Source: Mesaphorura yosii (lineage: Eukaryota; Arthropoda; Collembola; Poduromorpha; Tullbergiidae). Taken from it: a stretch of 37,955 bases of DNA. Where the stretch lies: contig WIXG01000571.1 in assembly GCA_009869945.1 (NCBI GenBank), positions 1-37,955 of the forward strand, written 5' to 3'. The notes under the pieces are model-generated. The model saw only the letters and a list, made by a program, of their open reading frames with translations. It did no database searches and had not been told where the DNA came from. Positions 22,436 to 32,975 of this stretch are shown here, piece after piece (position 1 is the first letter of the stretch; every line of letters starts with the position of its first letter). The position numbers and the translations under genes are program-made.

Positions 22436-23330
22436 CTACGATACCCAGAAACTGCCAACGGAGGACTTGTTGATAATTCTCACGTAGCACGCATGTCCAA
22501 GCTTTGTCCGAAGCTCTTGAAGACTGGCTTCTGAAAACTGTCAGTTCATCCATAATGGCCATACCATTTCATTCTTTTGAATCTTTTACGAATTATTGTC
22601 ACTCAGGCTCAGATTGCACTTACTTGCTGATAGCCTTCCAAGTCTATTTGAATCGCTCGAGCCAAGTACATCAGGCCATGATGCGAGGTCACTTCAGATA
22701 AGTACAAATTGACTGCCGGCTGCATCATTGGCGGCATCAAATGCCTTAATTCCAAGTACCTCAGGTCTGAAAGAAACATAAAGATTATAATAAAAAGTTG
22801 AGATCTTTCGCTCATCCGCTTAATGACTTATATTGACTTACTGATCATGTCCCTGAGTCTTGTTCCGTTAAACGTGACCTCAGCGGGCTTGGAGAGTTTA
22901 AACTTCTGGCTCTTGACACCACTTTTTCTAGAGTCTAGTCAGAATCGAGTCGATGTGCAGTGGGAAAGTCACGACTCGGACAGAAAGTCTTTCCAGCTGG
23001 TCGAGAAGTGTTAAAACTACTTTGATGACGTCGAGTGAATTCCAATTTCACAGGCAATGGCAAGCTGGTTCAGTTTAAACTTCATATCGCTGAAGAAGCC
23101 AGTGAAGCATATCGCACAGTGATGCATTCTTAGACATGAAGTTGTTGGCCGGACAGAAAATGCCCAGTTCTTCCAGATTTGGAGAGTTGTGCAACGCCCA
23201 CCGTACACGGCGTACAGTGCAGAACGCATCACATAACTTCAGTGATCTAACGTGCATGTAATGAACGAGCAAAGTTGCAAGAAACGAAGGAATCTTAGAC
23301 GCCTATTCAAAACTTCCACACGATAACAGT
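22436..23330 (-). pseudogene. truncated F-box/LRR copy with internal deletion
   Basis: A broken tandem paralogue of the intact gene to its right. From about 23330 to 23020 it encodes a match to residues around 190-290 of the intact protein (SPNLEELGIFCPANNFM against CPNLKEIDMYCPSDDFM), with one frame change near 23075-23100. Around 23040 it jumps, out of frame, to the last LRRs (VIKVVLTLLDQLERLSVRV), losing roughly 780 bp. A TAG and another frame change follow. The last two exons (22766-22624, 22537-22436) still keep the splice sites, phases and frame of the intact gene (YLSEV, ARAIQIDLEG, then LRTKLGHACYVRI, stop 22438). No F-box is seen, and an in-frame TAG lies near 23315. A short transcript cannot be excluded. 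Confidence 0.7.
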
Positions 23331-23432
23331 AAGACGAATCTTTCCCGTAGGTGGACGGAACTGGTTCTGGTACGGAGCTGGAGTTGGGACGAGAACGTAA
23401 TCAACGTAATAAAGAGAACCCAAAGCCAATGA

Positions 23433-23438
23433 TTTATT
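23433..23438 (-). terminator. polyadenylation signal of the F-box/LRR gene
   Basis: AATAAA on the - strand, 107 bases after the stop codon. It also marks the boundary with the truncated copy. Confidence 0.5.
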
Positions 23439-23544
23439 CAACTCATTCAATTGCAAAAAGTCTTCATTGGACGAGAAGTTAACAATACCAAAAATCTATA
23501 CCATTTAGTATACGAAAAAGTGCACGATTCATTCAAGCCGATTT

Positions 23545-25877
23545 TCACGGACAGAATTTCTTCTCATCAGAGAAACCGTCACGAGCCCAAAAATTGGCGT
23601 AATCCATTCTGAACTCCTTGCTCTCAATGTTCACGCAGCAAGCTGGTCCCACTACCGCCCTGAGTTGATCAATGCTTCCCTGGCTGAACTGGAAATAAAA
23701 TCCAAAGTAGTATTATTGGTCGTAACGAATCGTAACGTCACGTGGAGAAAGATAAATGTCATTACTAATAGAAAGTGCATTGCTTACCGATTCACATCCG
23801 TTCAAATCTATGCGGCGAGCGTTTGTGAGGTAAACCAGTCCATACCATACGGCCACTTCAGACAAGTACGAATATTCTTTTTCCCATTGTTTGAGCTCAA
23901 AGCATTTTAAATCTGCAATGCAGAGGGAAGTGAGTTGCCAAATGAAAATGAAAATTCTGCCAACACGAGAACAATTATAAACCTAATTTCGACTCACGCT
24001 GCATATTCCTCAGGCCAGGGCCTCGCATTATCAGTTCTGATGGTGAAACATTGTCGAATTCCTTTAAAAGTGTCATTCGTCCACAAGTCCAAGGCGCCAG
24101 CCCCGACAGCAAGGAATTTATGTTGGGGGGAAACTCTTTCAACCGAATTGAGAGTTTCTCCAACCCCGCACACCTCAAGAAAACCACCCGGAGGATTTCC
24201 TCGGACGGATTCTGCAGTCGAAGGTCCTGAACGTTTGGAAACAGGGTCAGAATTTTGCACAAATGGTGTCCAGCATTGAATCCACAGGGAAGTTGAAGCG
24301 TTTCCAGTGCCTGGCATCGACTCGCGAACCAGTCGTTTTCCAGAAGGCTCCAGCAAAGTCCAAAGTCGTATTGCACTCCAGGAATTCTTTCCCCGTAAAC
24401 TTCTAGATGTGGCATTCGATGCATGATGTAGGTCTTCAGCTGTGGGAGATTGGCAGCTGAGTTTAGTGGTCCCATGAAAAACTGGCTCGTTCCTGTCCGA
24501 ATCTCGAGCTTTTCCAGCTTCGTTAACGTCGATGGAATTACGACTGGAAAGTCCGGCGATACTGTTCCAGGATAGTTCGCCACTATGAGACATCGAAGTG
24601 TACCACTCAAATTCTGAAGCATTTGCTGCAGCTCCTTGCCTACGGCCAAGTTTGCTTGAAGCGTGATTTCCAAAAATGTTAGATTCAAAGTCTGTCTTGA
24701 TAAAGACTCCAAGGCCGCCTTTTTGGTGAGGACTGACGTTGTCCCACCAATATCCAGCCATTCCAGCTTAGCGAGATTAATTTTCTCGGTTTCACCAAGT
24801 TGAAACAAATCCAAAGCAATGTTTGTGTTCCTCATCGCGTCGACCTGCAATACACTGAAGCTCTTAAGGTCCGGGCACGCGTTGATCAGATCTTGCAAAA
24901 AGTTGCGATGGACTCCGACTTCAGCTCGCATCGTTATCTTTTTTAACTTGCACTCTTTGCAAGCGAGACTGCTGCCGGGATCCATGAAATCGTCTGATGG
25001 GCAATACATGTCAATTTCCTTCAAGTTGGGACAGTCCCTCAGCAATTTGTTCAAGAAGTTCATTCTAAAATGGTCAACTTCTCCATCATAGCAATCCAAT
25101 GTTATTGACTTTATGTGATGACCATAAATAGTAAACAGTCTTCGAAATGGGGCCTCGTACTGTGCATTCGTCAAGCAGTAACGAGAATATCGATGGATCG
25201 AAGTTTGGTCCATTGATTGAAGAAATGCCTCTAAGTGATACCGATTGGAATGAGTTCCTCCATCAAGATGCGCCACGGCTTTTGTCTGAATCAGTTTCGT
25301 CGCCAAAGATTTCCAATCTTTACAGACCAGACGAGCGGTCTTTAATGCAGGAACTTCCAAATACTCAAATAAACAGGTCATGACCTAAACAGTTACACTT
25401 GTAATTACTATTGGACATAATGGATTAAGCAATAATACAATTATATTACATGCTTACATCAGGAATTAGAAGTGGATGGCAGTCCTCAGCCTTTGCACTC
25501 TGGAATTTGGACTTTCGACTTGAGTTTCCTTTGCAGTGGAAACTGCTGGCTAGCGTCAATCTTGCCCTTGCCTGGAGAAAGAAACACAACACTTAAACCT
25601 CACCAGTTACCTTCAGCTTCAGAATACTCAGAACCTCATGCATTTCCAGGCAGTGCCGGACTACTAAATTAACTACCTTGGCTCTACTTAAAGTTGCACT
25701 GTCAGTATCCGACGCAGAATTTCCGTCTACTTGGTCGTGCAGCATGCTTCCGGTTCCAGAATCCGAATCCTCATCGTGACCATGGTCATGGCTTTGGCTG
25801 TGTCGACGATTTGACAGCTTTCCACCTCCACTCCTGCCCTTCTTACCGTACCTCGCCTTTGATCGGGCCCCTCCCAT
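23545..25877 (-). CDS. F-box/LRR protein (FBXL type)
   Basis: Five exons, 25877-25611, 25571-25458, 25384-23998, 23912-23788 and 23688-23545, give 678 residues with consistent phases (0, 0, 1, 0). The F-box (about 123-165: LLIPD|VMTCLFEYL...TARLVCKDW) is split by intron 2, which supports the upstream exons. It is followed by irregular leucine-rich repeats to about 590 (LEWLDIGG, LRCLIVAN, LEKLEIRT, LETLQLP, LEKLSIR). F-box proteins bind Skp1 and present substrates to SCF ubiquitin ligases; here the LRRs would choose the substrate, which cannot be told. The N-terminus MGGARSK fits an N-myristoylation signal and is followed by a His/Asp-rich stretch (HSQSHDHGHDED). Attachment of exon 1 rests on phase and splice sites only; it could be a separate gene. 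AATAAA at 23438-23433. Confidence 0.8.
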
Positions 25878-26395
25878 CCCAAAAGTGGACTGCAGCTTTG
25901 TCGTCCCAGCACATTAACTGACAATCAGTTAGCGACCAATACAAACTAAGACCCTAAGGCTTGAACAAGGAGAGGAAACAGAACAATCACCTATCGATCA
26001 GTTTCTTGCTTGTCGTTGAAAGTACGACTCATCAAATGGCATTGGCTTTGACTCCATGAATGCAGTGTGCATGTTGAATGCAAAACTCCATTTGAAATGA
26101 AATCTTATTGTAAACATAAACGTTTTCATTAAAAAAATTCTTATGTCTTTACTGTTGTCGGATTTGATAGTTTAATAATTTCTAACAACATCACGTTCTT
26201 AGAGGAGATTGGAAACAAGGAAGGTAGGTAGGTAGGTCTGTAGTCCAACTAACGATAGTTTCTCAATGAAGGACGTATGTTGAGCTCCATTCAGTCGGGC
26301 CAATGATCGGTATCGCTAGTAATCAGTGATCAGCATTCTTCGTGCGAAGCATAGTCGGCTTTATTGAATCAACAGTAACATGGCATAGTAAACAT
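25878..26395. other. intergenic, 518 bp
   Basis: Promoter region of the F-box gene and 3' UTR of the fucosidase (AATAAA on - at 26365-26360). Includes a (GGTA) tandem tract, 26223-26237. No gene seen. Confidence 0.4.
26360..26365 (-). terminator. polyadenylation signal of the fucosidase gene
   Basis: AATAAA on the - strand, 31 bases after the stop codon. Confidence 0.5.
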
Positions 26396-28017
26396 TTAAA
26401 AATAGGCAGTTCCTGGCCTAACCGTAATCACAATGGTCCACCCATAGCTGGTCTTGATTGGGTGCTGAAATTGGGTGAGTGACGGAAGATGCACCAGCAT
26501 TCCCTTGCTGCTTGTCACTTCCCACTGCAGCTTCGACGACGGGTACCCCAACAGACTGACGCTGGCGATATTCTTCACATTGCTCACCTTCACCGAGTCC
26601 AGAAGCAGAGTCCCATGGCTCATCGTCTCCCAGGCGTCCTTCAGAACAATCGCGTACAACTGACGCTGAGCTGGCTTGGCCGTGTACCACACGCCTTTGG
26701 TCGTGGTATCATTTTGGGAAGTTTTCCAAGGCGAAGTTCCGTAAATGGCGTCTCCGTTCACGCCCAGCCATCCCCCAAGCTGGAGAAGCCGCTCCTGCAT
26801 AATTGGGATGATCGTGCCTTCTTTCGTAGGGCCGACGTTGAGCAGCACGTTGCCTCCGCAGGAAACTGTCGTCACGACCTCTTCGATCAGTTCATTTAGA
26901 GTGTGGAAGTCGGCCTCGATGGCGGCGGCGCGGTAGGCCCAGGCTTGTTTGTCTAGTGTCATTGCATTCTCCCACTTGTGAGGCTGCACGACACCAGGAT
27001 TGAAGTGGTCTCTGCAGTTGTAGAAACCTCCGTGCTTGCATGAGGTGCCAATGCCCCACCGATCGTTTGTCACTACCACGTCCTTGACTGGGCTCTCGTT
27101 GTACAGCCAGGCGAGGAATTCTTTCGACTTCCAGTAAACGTCTGTCGCTTCCCAGTCACCATCGGACCAAATCACAGCGGGTTCGTAGTTGTGTACCTCA
27201 ACAGAAAGACCAACCATAAATGTGATTGAATACTTCAAAACAATCAACAGCCACAGCCGCGCATAATTTAAGGCACACTTACCAATTCGTACAATTCCGG
27301 CATTGTCTTGAAATCCACAAACTCAGTCTTGTTGAACTTGGCCTCCTTATCATCCAAGTAAAGCGGGTTCTCGAATTCATATAAGGAATGGTACAGGCCA
27401 AACTTCATGTCGGTCTTCCTCGTCGCAGCCGCCAACTCGCCCACCAAATCCCTTTTGGGGCCAATCGCCATAGAATTCCAGCTGAACGAGTACTTTGACG
27501 GCCAGTTGGTGAAACCTTCATGATGCTTGGATGTGAGCACGACGTACTTCGCACCAGCCTTCACGAAGAGGTCCACCCACTCGGTTGGATTATAGAATTG
27601 CGCAGTGAAGAGTGGGCCAAAGTCTTGATACGTGAACTTGGGCGGGTAATTCTCTTTCATGAATTCGACTTGGGTCGACTGATTATTCACCCAGCCATAC
27701 CAGAACCATGCTCCACCGTACGCGGGAACGCTGAAGATGCCCCAGTGAATGAAGATTCCGATCTTGGCTTCGTCGTACCAGGTGGGCAGTGGGCGTGAGT
27801 CGAGACTGGACCACGTCGGCTCGTATTTGACTGGGCCAGATGCAGAGTCCTGCGAGTCTTCGTCCAGCACCGTGTCATCGTCGTAGAGGCTACCGCCGTT
27901 GTCGCTGAAAAAATCGTCGTCGTCGATCTCGTTGTCAAATTCTGAGGCGAAGGCACCAGTTATGGAATTAAATGCTGCAAACGCAACGACGATCAGCACC
28001 AGCCATCGAAATTGCAT
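26396..28017 (-). CDS. FUCA: alpha-L-fucosidase, GH29, secreted or lysosomal
   Basis: Two exons, 28017-27283 and 27196-26396, give 511 residues. The enzyme removes terminal alpha-linked L-fucose from glycans. Family marks: [38 protein letters not shown], and the nucleophile aspartate in IWSDGDWE (Asp 257), then NDRWG and [15 protein letters not shown] start at 28017 because [16 protein letters not shown] is a signal peptide; the frame continues upstream to 28101 with residues that would mask it. The splice joins MPELYEL to [10 protein letters not shown] exactly as in the family. Unusual: about 35 acidic residues ([12 protein letters not shown]... DEDSQD) lie between the signal peptide and the catalytic domain. 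Confidence 0.94.
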
Positions 28018-28602
28018 CTTTGCCAGAAGCGGGCTAACAATCGATTTCTTTCTTTCGTGGTAAATGTAGCACTGTACTTTCTTGTCAATGGCGCGATACA
28101 CGAGGTTCGCCTACCAAAATCAACACTGAACACTGACTAGCTGGAAACACAATCGAATCCACTGAATAAAAAGACTTTCGACGTGTTCTCTGTCTGACAT
28201 TGGGTACAAGTTGGCCGTTGGCTCAAGTACGAATTTATATTCACATGGATAACAAAAGAGATTTCCAGTCGAGGCGAGGAAGCAAAGCGAGACGAGATAA
28301 ATAAAACTGTTTTGTTCTGATAAGAGTCGTACACCTTCAGGCACGAGCCAAGCTGTACAACCGTAACCATCAAATCGATGATCGTATAGAAGTACATCAA
28401 TTACGCGCGTGTGCATAACCATCATTTTATTATCGGCTTTTGGCTTTAAATTTCATTTCCTCCCTCTTTTACACTTATCATGGTTTGTGATGGCTGCATC
28501 CACTCGTAAGGTCATAGTCATAAGTTATAATCGAATCAACATCGCACTTTCGCACTCTCGGCTGGCTCGTATTAGTTCGTATTCTGAATATTGATCATTG
28601 CG
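28018..28602. other. intergenic, about 585 bp
   Basis: Upstream region of the fucosidase gene. The two overlapping - strand frames at 28120-28425 show no family resemblance or splice link to the fucosidase. No promoter motif is strong enough to call. Confidence 0.35.
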
Positions 28603-28608
28603 TTTATT
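28603..28608 (-). terminator. polyadenylation signal, - strand
   Basis: AATAAA read on the - strand, about 240 bases after the stop of the doubtful small gene. There is no other candidate gene for it. Confidence 0.4.
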
Positions 28609-28846
28609 AAAATTAAATGCAGCATAGCAGTAGAAATGGAAAACCTTGAACCAGACGCAGGCCAGGCAGGGATGCAACACTTGGAATGGAAGCTTAACGG
28701 TCATTTGTTCTGGTTTGTACTTGAAAGCTTGAGTGTTGAGTGAATTTTGATTGTTCACTGGCTGTTGGCGAGGTACGTCGAGTATGTACCATGGAAGTGG
28801 CGGATGCTGTATGTATTTGCTCCCGTAAATTTCCAGTTGGCATGAT

Positions 28847-29426
28847 TTATGTTGACCAAGCCAGCCGATCTGTGAAAATGAGGGAACAATTCTTATCAAT
28901 ATCAAATATCCGTCTGCTTCTTGGGTATGATATGAATATGAAATTCGTATGACGAATTGCCGAATTGTGCCTTGCCTCACCGTACGTTGTGACTGGCCAC
29001 GGGCAGGGCTTGTACTCTGGGCACGATTTGGGTTCTAGCAAAACTTCCTTCCTTATTGTACTCGCCGATCGCTGGAACCTCGAATTTACGCTGCCAGGCG
29101 ACCCATTCCAATGACCGAAGACTGGGCTTCCGATACGCGCGTGTAATGCCGGAGCAAATCCATATGCTGCAAGAACACGCACGAAGCTTGAGGCACTGTA
29201 TTGAAATCTTTCATGAAATCTTCATTGCAGGCAATGGAAATGCTTACTTGTACTCTTTCATCCAAGGTCCCTAGCGTTCGTTCCAATTCTTGCGTCCTTC
29301 CAACTCCTTCTTCATTTTCCATTGGACAATCGACGCCGACTCCCATCCCATGTACTCACGTCGCGGCGCCCCTGACTTGTCAGATTTTGTAACCGGTTTC
29401 GGTTTCGGTTCGAGTTCGGTCTCCAT
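28847..29426 (-). CDS. doubtful small gene, about 91 residues
   Basis: Exons 29426-29360, 29166-28981 and 28869-28847 can be joined with good splice sites (GTGAGT donor, TTCTTGCAG and TTTTCACAG acceptors) and matching phases into 91 residues. The N-terminus is charged (METELEPKPKPVTKSDKSG) and the later part contains CPEYKPCPWPV. AATAAA on the same strand at 28608-28603 supports a transcript. I do not recognise the product. Another frame of the middle exon also reads like protein (WVAWQRKFEVPAIGEYN), so exon 1 may be wrong and the real gene may use that frame. Treat as evidence for a spliced - strand transcript rather than a firm protein. Confidence 0.3.
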
Positions 29427-30844
29427 GATTTTCTGTCTCGTCGTAGACCAGTTGAGTCGTCGGAACGCAAGAGCAGCCAACCAACGGACGCCAGATCTCA
29501 GATGCAGATTTTACAGAACGTAGCGCTGAAATATTGCTCTCGGTGTCCTCTGCCTCCTTCCGGCTGAGATTTTGTGTCGTTACGTTGCGTTATTGAAACT
29601 GCACTCAGTTTGCATGCGTGTCTTGCTTCTTGCATCTTGCTTCGCATGTCATAACGACAAATTCTGGCTGAATGACCCTGAACCACGCATGGCCATAAGT
29701 GCTTGCTAAATGAACCAGGCAAAAATTACTCCCTTCTTGGCTCATGTGGCGTTGGAATTGCAATGGAATTACTGGGCATTATGAAATGGAATCCGTAAAA
29801 CATTTCTATACTATGCACACTAATGAGCTCACCGCAATTAGCGTTCTTCGTTTCCTATGCCCAGTGCCATGCCATGCTATTCTTGCTCATTCATTACGCA
29901 AAGGCATTATCGCCATCGCCTCCATTGAATTATCATTGTTATGTCAAAGCAAAAGTCATGACCAGCCTGACCACGACCACATCACAACTAAAAAGATGAC
30001 GAGCAGACGCAGACGGTGGCAAATAGTTAAGTTACTACCACCATCACGACACGAATAGAATATGGACCTGTCCTGTGGAGTAATTAAAGTTAAATATACA
30101 GCTGCACTGATTTGAATTCCAAGTGGAATCGTAGTCGTGTTCGTGTTCGTGAGCTGGCACTAATTTGCTGAACTGGAGTGAAAAGGTGAGTTACTTTAAT
30201 ACTTACGTTTGCAGTTGATTTGAATTTTTTTAATACTAAAATTTGCAGTTGATTGGCATTTACTGGTTGCACAAGTGGATGGGTTATTTGCAAACTTTCA
30301 GAAACGCGTGCAGTATCGCAATTTGGTCCAGACTCCAATTCCAGACTATTTATTCAGCTTGGGTGGGGTAAACACGCCCGAATTCGATGCTCGACAGGGT
30401 TGAAGACTGACTGGCTGCAAGCAAACACTTTACTTCCGAATTAAATCAGAAAGTTCATATTACCAATTCAGTTGAATTGCAGCATCCAGCTGTTGGTGGT
30501 TGAAGGCCGAAGAAACGAAAACGAATCGACGTTCGAGATCTGCCAGCTAAATGGTATTTAGATTCAGTGAGGATGGTGCAAATGTGAACTGCGGTCTGGG
30601 ACGTGAAGTGTGAAAATGTAAATTTATTGTCTTTTTATAAAGGTGTTAATGCTAATCAATTCGAACATTTGAAGAACCTACAACTTGTGAATTGCGAAAT
30701 AACGGCTGTTGTGATTTAGCACATTTGGTGCGTGGAGGAGAAATCTGCGATCTGCGTCATTGCTGTGAAAGACGAAAACGTGTCTGGAAGTGAAAGTGCG
30801 GTGGTGGCACAGTCCTCTGAATTGCAATTGGAACTTCGAGCCCA
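29427..30844. other. intergenic upstream of the fucosyltransferase, 1.4 kb
   Basis: Probably the 5' region of the GT10 gene. A strong donor (AAAAG|GTGAGT near 30185) suggests a spliced 5' UTR. Just after it an imperfect 34-38-base tandem duplication (TTTGCAGTTGATT at about 30208 and 30242, each preceded by TTAATACT) creates two acceptor-like sites. No other gene seen. Confidence 0.35.
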
Positions 30845-32497
30845 ATGTTGACCTGCTTGAGATTCGTGTACAAAGCCACTGTGATTGTGACTACCATCGT
30901 GCTGTTTGGAACCTATTTTGCTCTGTTGAACCGACCTTATCTTGGAAGAAACATCCTTTACACTCCGGAGGAGGAAGTTACGGTTACGGTAGGCGATAGC
31001 AGCAGAGAACTCACAGCAAACAAGTATAGGCACCGGCTCGTAGAAGAAAATGACCGCAGTCGGCCTCCTGAGTATGACCGTGAGCGTGAGCATCTCAAAC
31101 ACAACCTGACTCGAAGATATTGGGCTCTGTGGAAGTCCCCACAAAATGCAGCGGTGAGAGATGACAATGACAGATTCTTTACCCCGGCCCGCCTCGCGAA
31201 CACCTCCAGCTTTTATTTATTACGACCGGAAGACTCGTCACGGCCATCTCATTCAGTATTCCAGAATGATGACCGAGTCTTAGCTCAGTTAGTCCTAGGG
31301 CTCGAAGGACTCCCAGAATCGTATGTTATGCAAACTAAAAGTATTGGTCTGCTCGACGGTTTCCAGTGGTGGAATTACGGCGGTCTGGGCAACTTGAAGG
31401 AGGACCCAAACTGGTGCACTGCATTCAGACTGAATGACTGTCAGCTGATCGACTTGAAAACAAAGGACATACGTTCATATTTCAAGCGAAGGAAGCCTGA
31501 CGCAGTCGTTATAAGTCAGAGCGGTGCCAGTTTGAGGGGCCCAGTGGGGCTGAGAGAAGACCTTGGAATCATGGAGACCACCAAACTGATTTACTTCTTG
31601 CTGGAGTCGCCGTACGTGTTCGACGCGGAGTTTGCTAGTCCCAACGACTGGCTCAACTCGTACTGGAGAAACGCGGATATCAATACTCCGTATGGGAAGT
31701 GGGTGTACTACGACCAGAAAGTGACCTCCATGGCGCAGGCCATCAATCATGCAGCTACCAAAACGAAGATGAGCTCGACGGAGAGTGGAAATGGCAATGG
31801 CACGCGCGCGAGACGATTTGCAGCCATCTTCATGTCAAATTGCTACGCTCACAACGCAAGAATGGCGCTGGTCAACATTTTCAAGAAACACATTCCAGTC
31901 GACGTGTACGGCCAGTGCGGTGACATGAAATGCCCACGGAGCAGCGCAGCCGAGTGCTTCAGCAGGCTGCAGAAGGAGTATAAATTCTACCTCGCATTTG
32001 AGAACTCAAACTGTCGCGACTACATCACGGAGAAGTTCTTCCAGAACGCACTGCAAAACAATGTGATTCCCGTCGTGCTCGGTGCGCACCCCGACGACTA
32101 CAGAACGCTGGCTCCGCGCGGGTCGTACATCAACGTGGAAGACTACGTCTCGATCCAAGAGCTGGGGTCGTACCTGGAGTACTTGGACGGAGACGAGGAA
32201 GCCTACAATTCCTACTTTGCATGGAAGGGGACTGGAGAATTTGTGGACACAAAGTACTGGTGCCGTGTTTGCGCGATGCTGCATTATGCCGACTACCTGG
32301 AATCACGTGGCATCGACTGGGCGTCGACATCTGGTAGGGATGTAGGTGCTGTGACCAGTTGGGATCCATCTAAACAATGCGCAAATGATGGCCACGTCTT
32401 CTGGAATCGATCAAAGTCACTAATGAGGTTCAGTGGATACGGATACAGGGGAAAGTCTGAAAGTCCTGCGTCTGTGATTAGAACTGACGAACAGTGA
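30845..32497 (+). CDS. FucTC: GT10 alpha-1,3-fucosyltransferase, FucTC-like
   Basis: A single uninterrupted frame of 550 residues with type II Golgi topology: a short cytosolic start, a membrane anchor at about 8-27 (YKATVIVTTIVLFGTYFAL), a charged stem of about 100 residues, then the catalytic domain. The GDP-fucose-binding core typical of GT10 is clear: YKFYLAFENSNCRDYITEKF, then NVIPVVLGAHPDDY, and VEDYVSIQELGSYL. Such enzymes transfer fucose from GDP-fucose to GlcNAc of N- or O-glycans in the Golgi lumen; the exact acceptor cannot be read. Potential N-glycosylation sites occur in the stem (NLT, NTS). It is the only complete long gene here without an intron, which may reflect retroposition. 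The fucosidase of the opposite strand lies 2.8 kb away. Confidence 0.9.
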   Translation: MLTCLRFVYKATVIVTTIVLFGTYFALLNRPYLGRNILYTPEEEVTVTVGDSSRELTANKYRHRLVEENDRSRPPEYDREREHLKHNLTRRYWALWKSPQNAAVRDDNDRFFTPARLANTSSFYLLRPEDSSRPSHSVFQNDDRVLAQLVLGLEGLPESYVMQTKSIGLLDGFQWWNYGGLGNLKEDPNWCTAFRLNDCQLIDLKTKDIRSYFKRRKPDAVVISQSGASLRGPVGLREDLGIMETTKLIYFLLESPYVFDAEFASPNDWLNSYWRNADINTPYGKWVYYDQKVTSMAQAINHAATKTKMSSTESGNGNGTRARRFAAIFMSNCYAHNARMALVNIFKKHIPVDVYGQCGDMKCPRSSAAECFSRLQKEYKFYLAFENSNCRDYITEKFFQNALQNNVIPVVLGAHPDDYRTLAPRGSYINVEDYVSIQELGSYLEYLDGDEEAYNSYFAWKGTGEFVDTKYWCRVCAMLHYADYLESRGIDWASTSGRDVGAVTSWDPSKQCANDGHVFWNRSKSLMRFSGYGYRGKSESPASVIRTDEQ

Positions 32498-32975
32498 GGT
32501 CAGGAATTAACTGATTCCATCGACGAGGAAGCGATGCGAAAGGTGTCCATTTTACAGGCCAGTGATCGTGCTCGAGAAGACAAAGACCATATAAAGCTAG
32601 AACGAAACTACGCAGTAGAGTTTTTTCCTTGAGACGACCAATTCGAATTATTAAACTACGTCGTACTAAACTCAGCTGTTGTAAAGCGATACAAAGAAAA
32701 GGTTCCAATGCCAATAATTACATGTCTTTCAAGTGTTTAGCAGTTATTTAGTTAATAATCCTTAGTTTCTTTACTACAGTTAAGTTTGTTGTACTTTGGT
32801 TTAGACTTAATGATCGTATTCCAAAATGATCGTGTTGCCAAATTCCAAATTTTCTGCTGAAATCACGATAAATTGGATCACTTAATTCAGTAGACCATCA
32901 AATTCGACGAGACTCAGTTTAATAGTAATTAATCTAGGCTAAATTGAGCAATCGAACGAGCAGCCACGGCCGAAA
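32498..32975. other. intergenic, 478 bp
   Basis: 3' UTR of the fucosyltransferase and promoter region of the next gene. AT-rich, no other feature recognised. Confidence 0.4.
32650..32655 (+). terminator. possible polyadenylation signal of the fucosyltransferase gene
   Basis: ATTAAA, the common variant hexamer, about 155 bases after the stop codon. Confidence 0.3.

Noticed and set aside
23994..24761. A 255-codon frame on the - strand
   Set aside because: Shifted-frame shadow of the F-box/LRR main exon, which reads clear leucine-rich repeats across the same bases.
28525..28980. A 151-codon - strand frame
   Set aside because: No family resemblance, crosses a likely acceptor and runs over the AATAAA, so it is probably 3' UTR.
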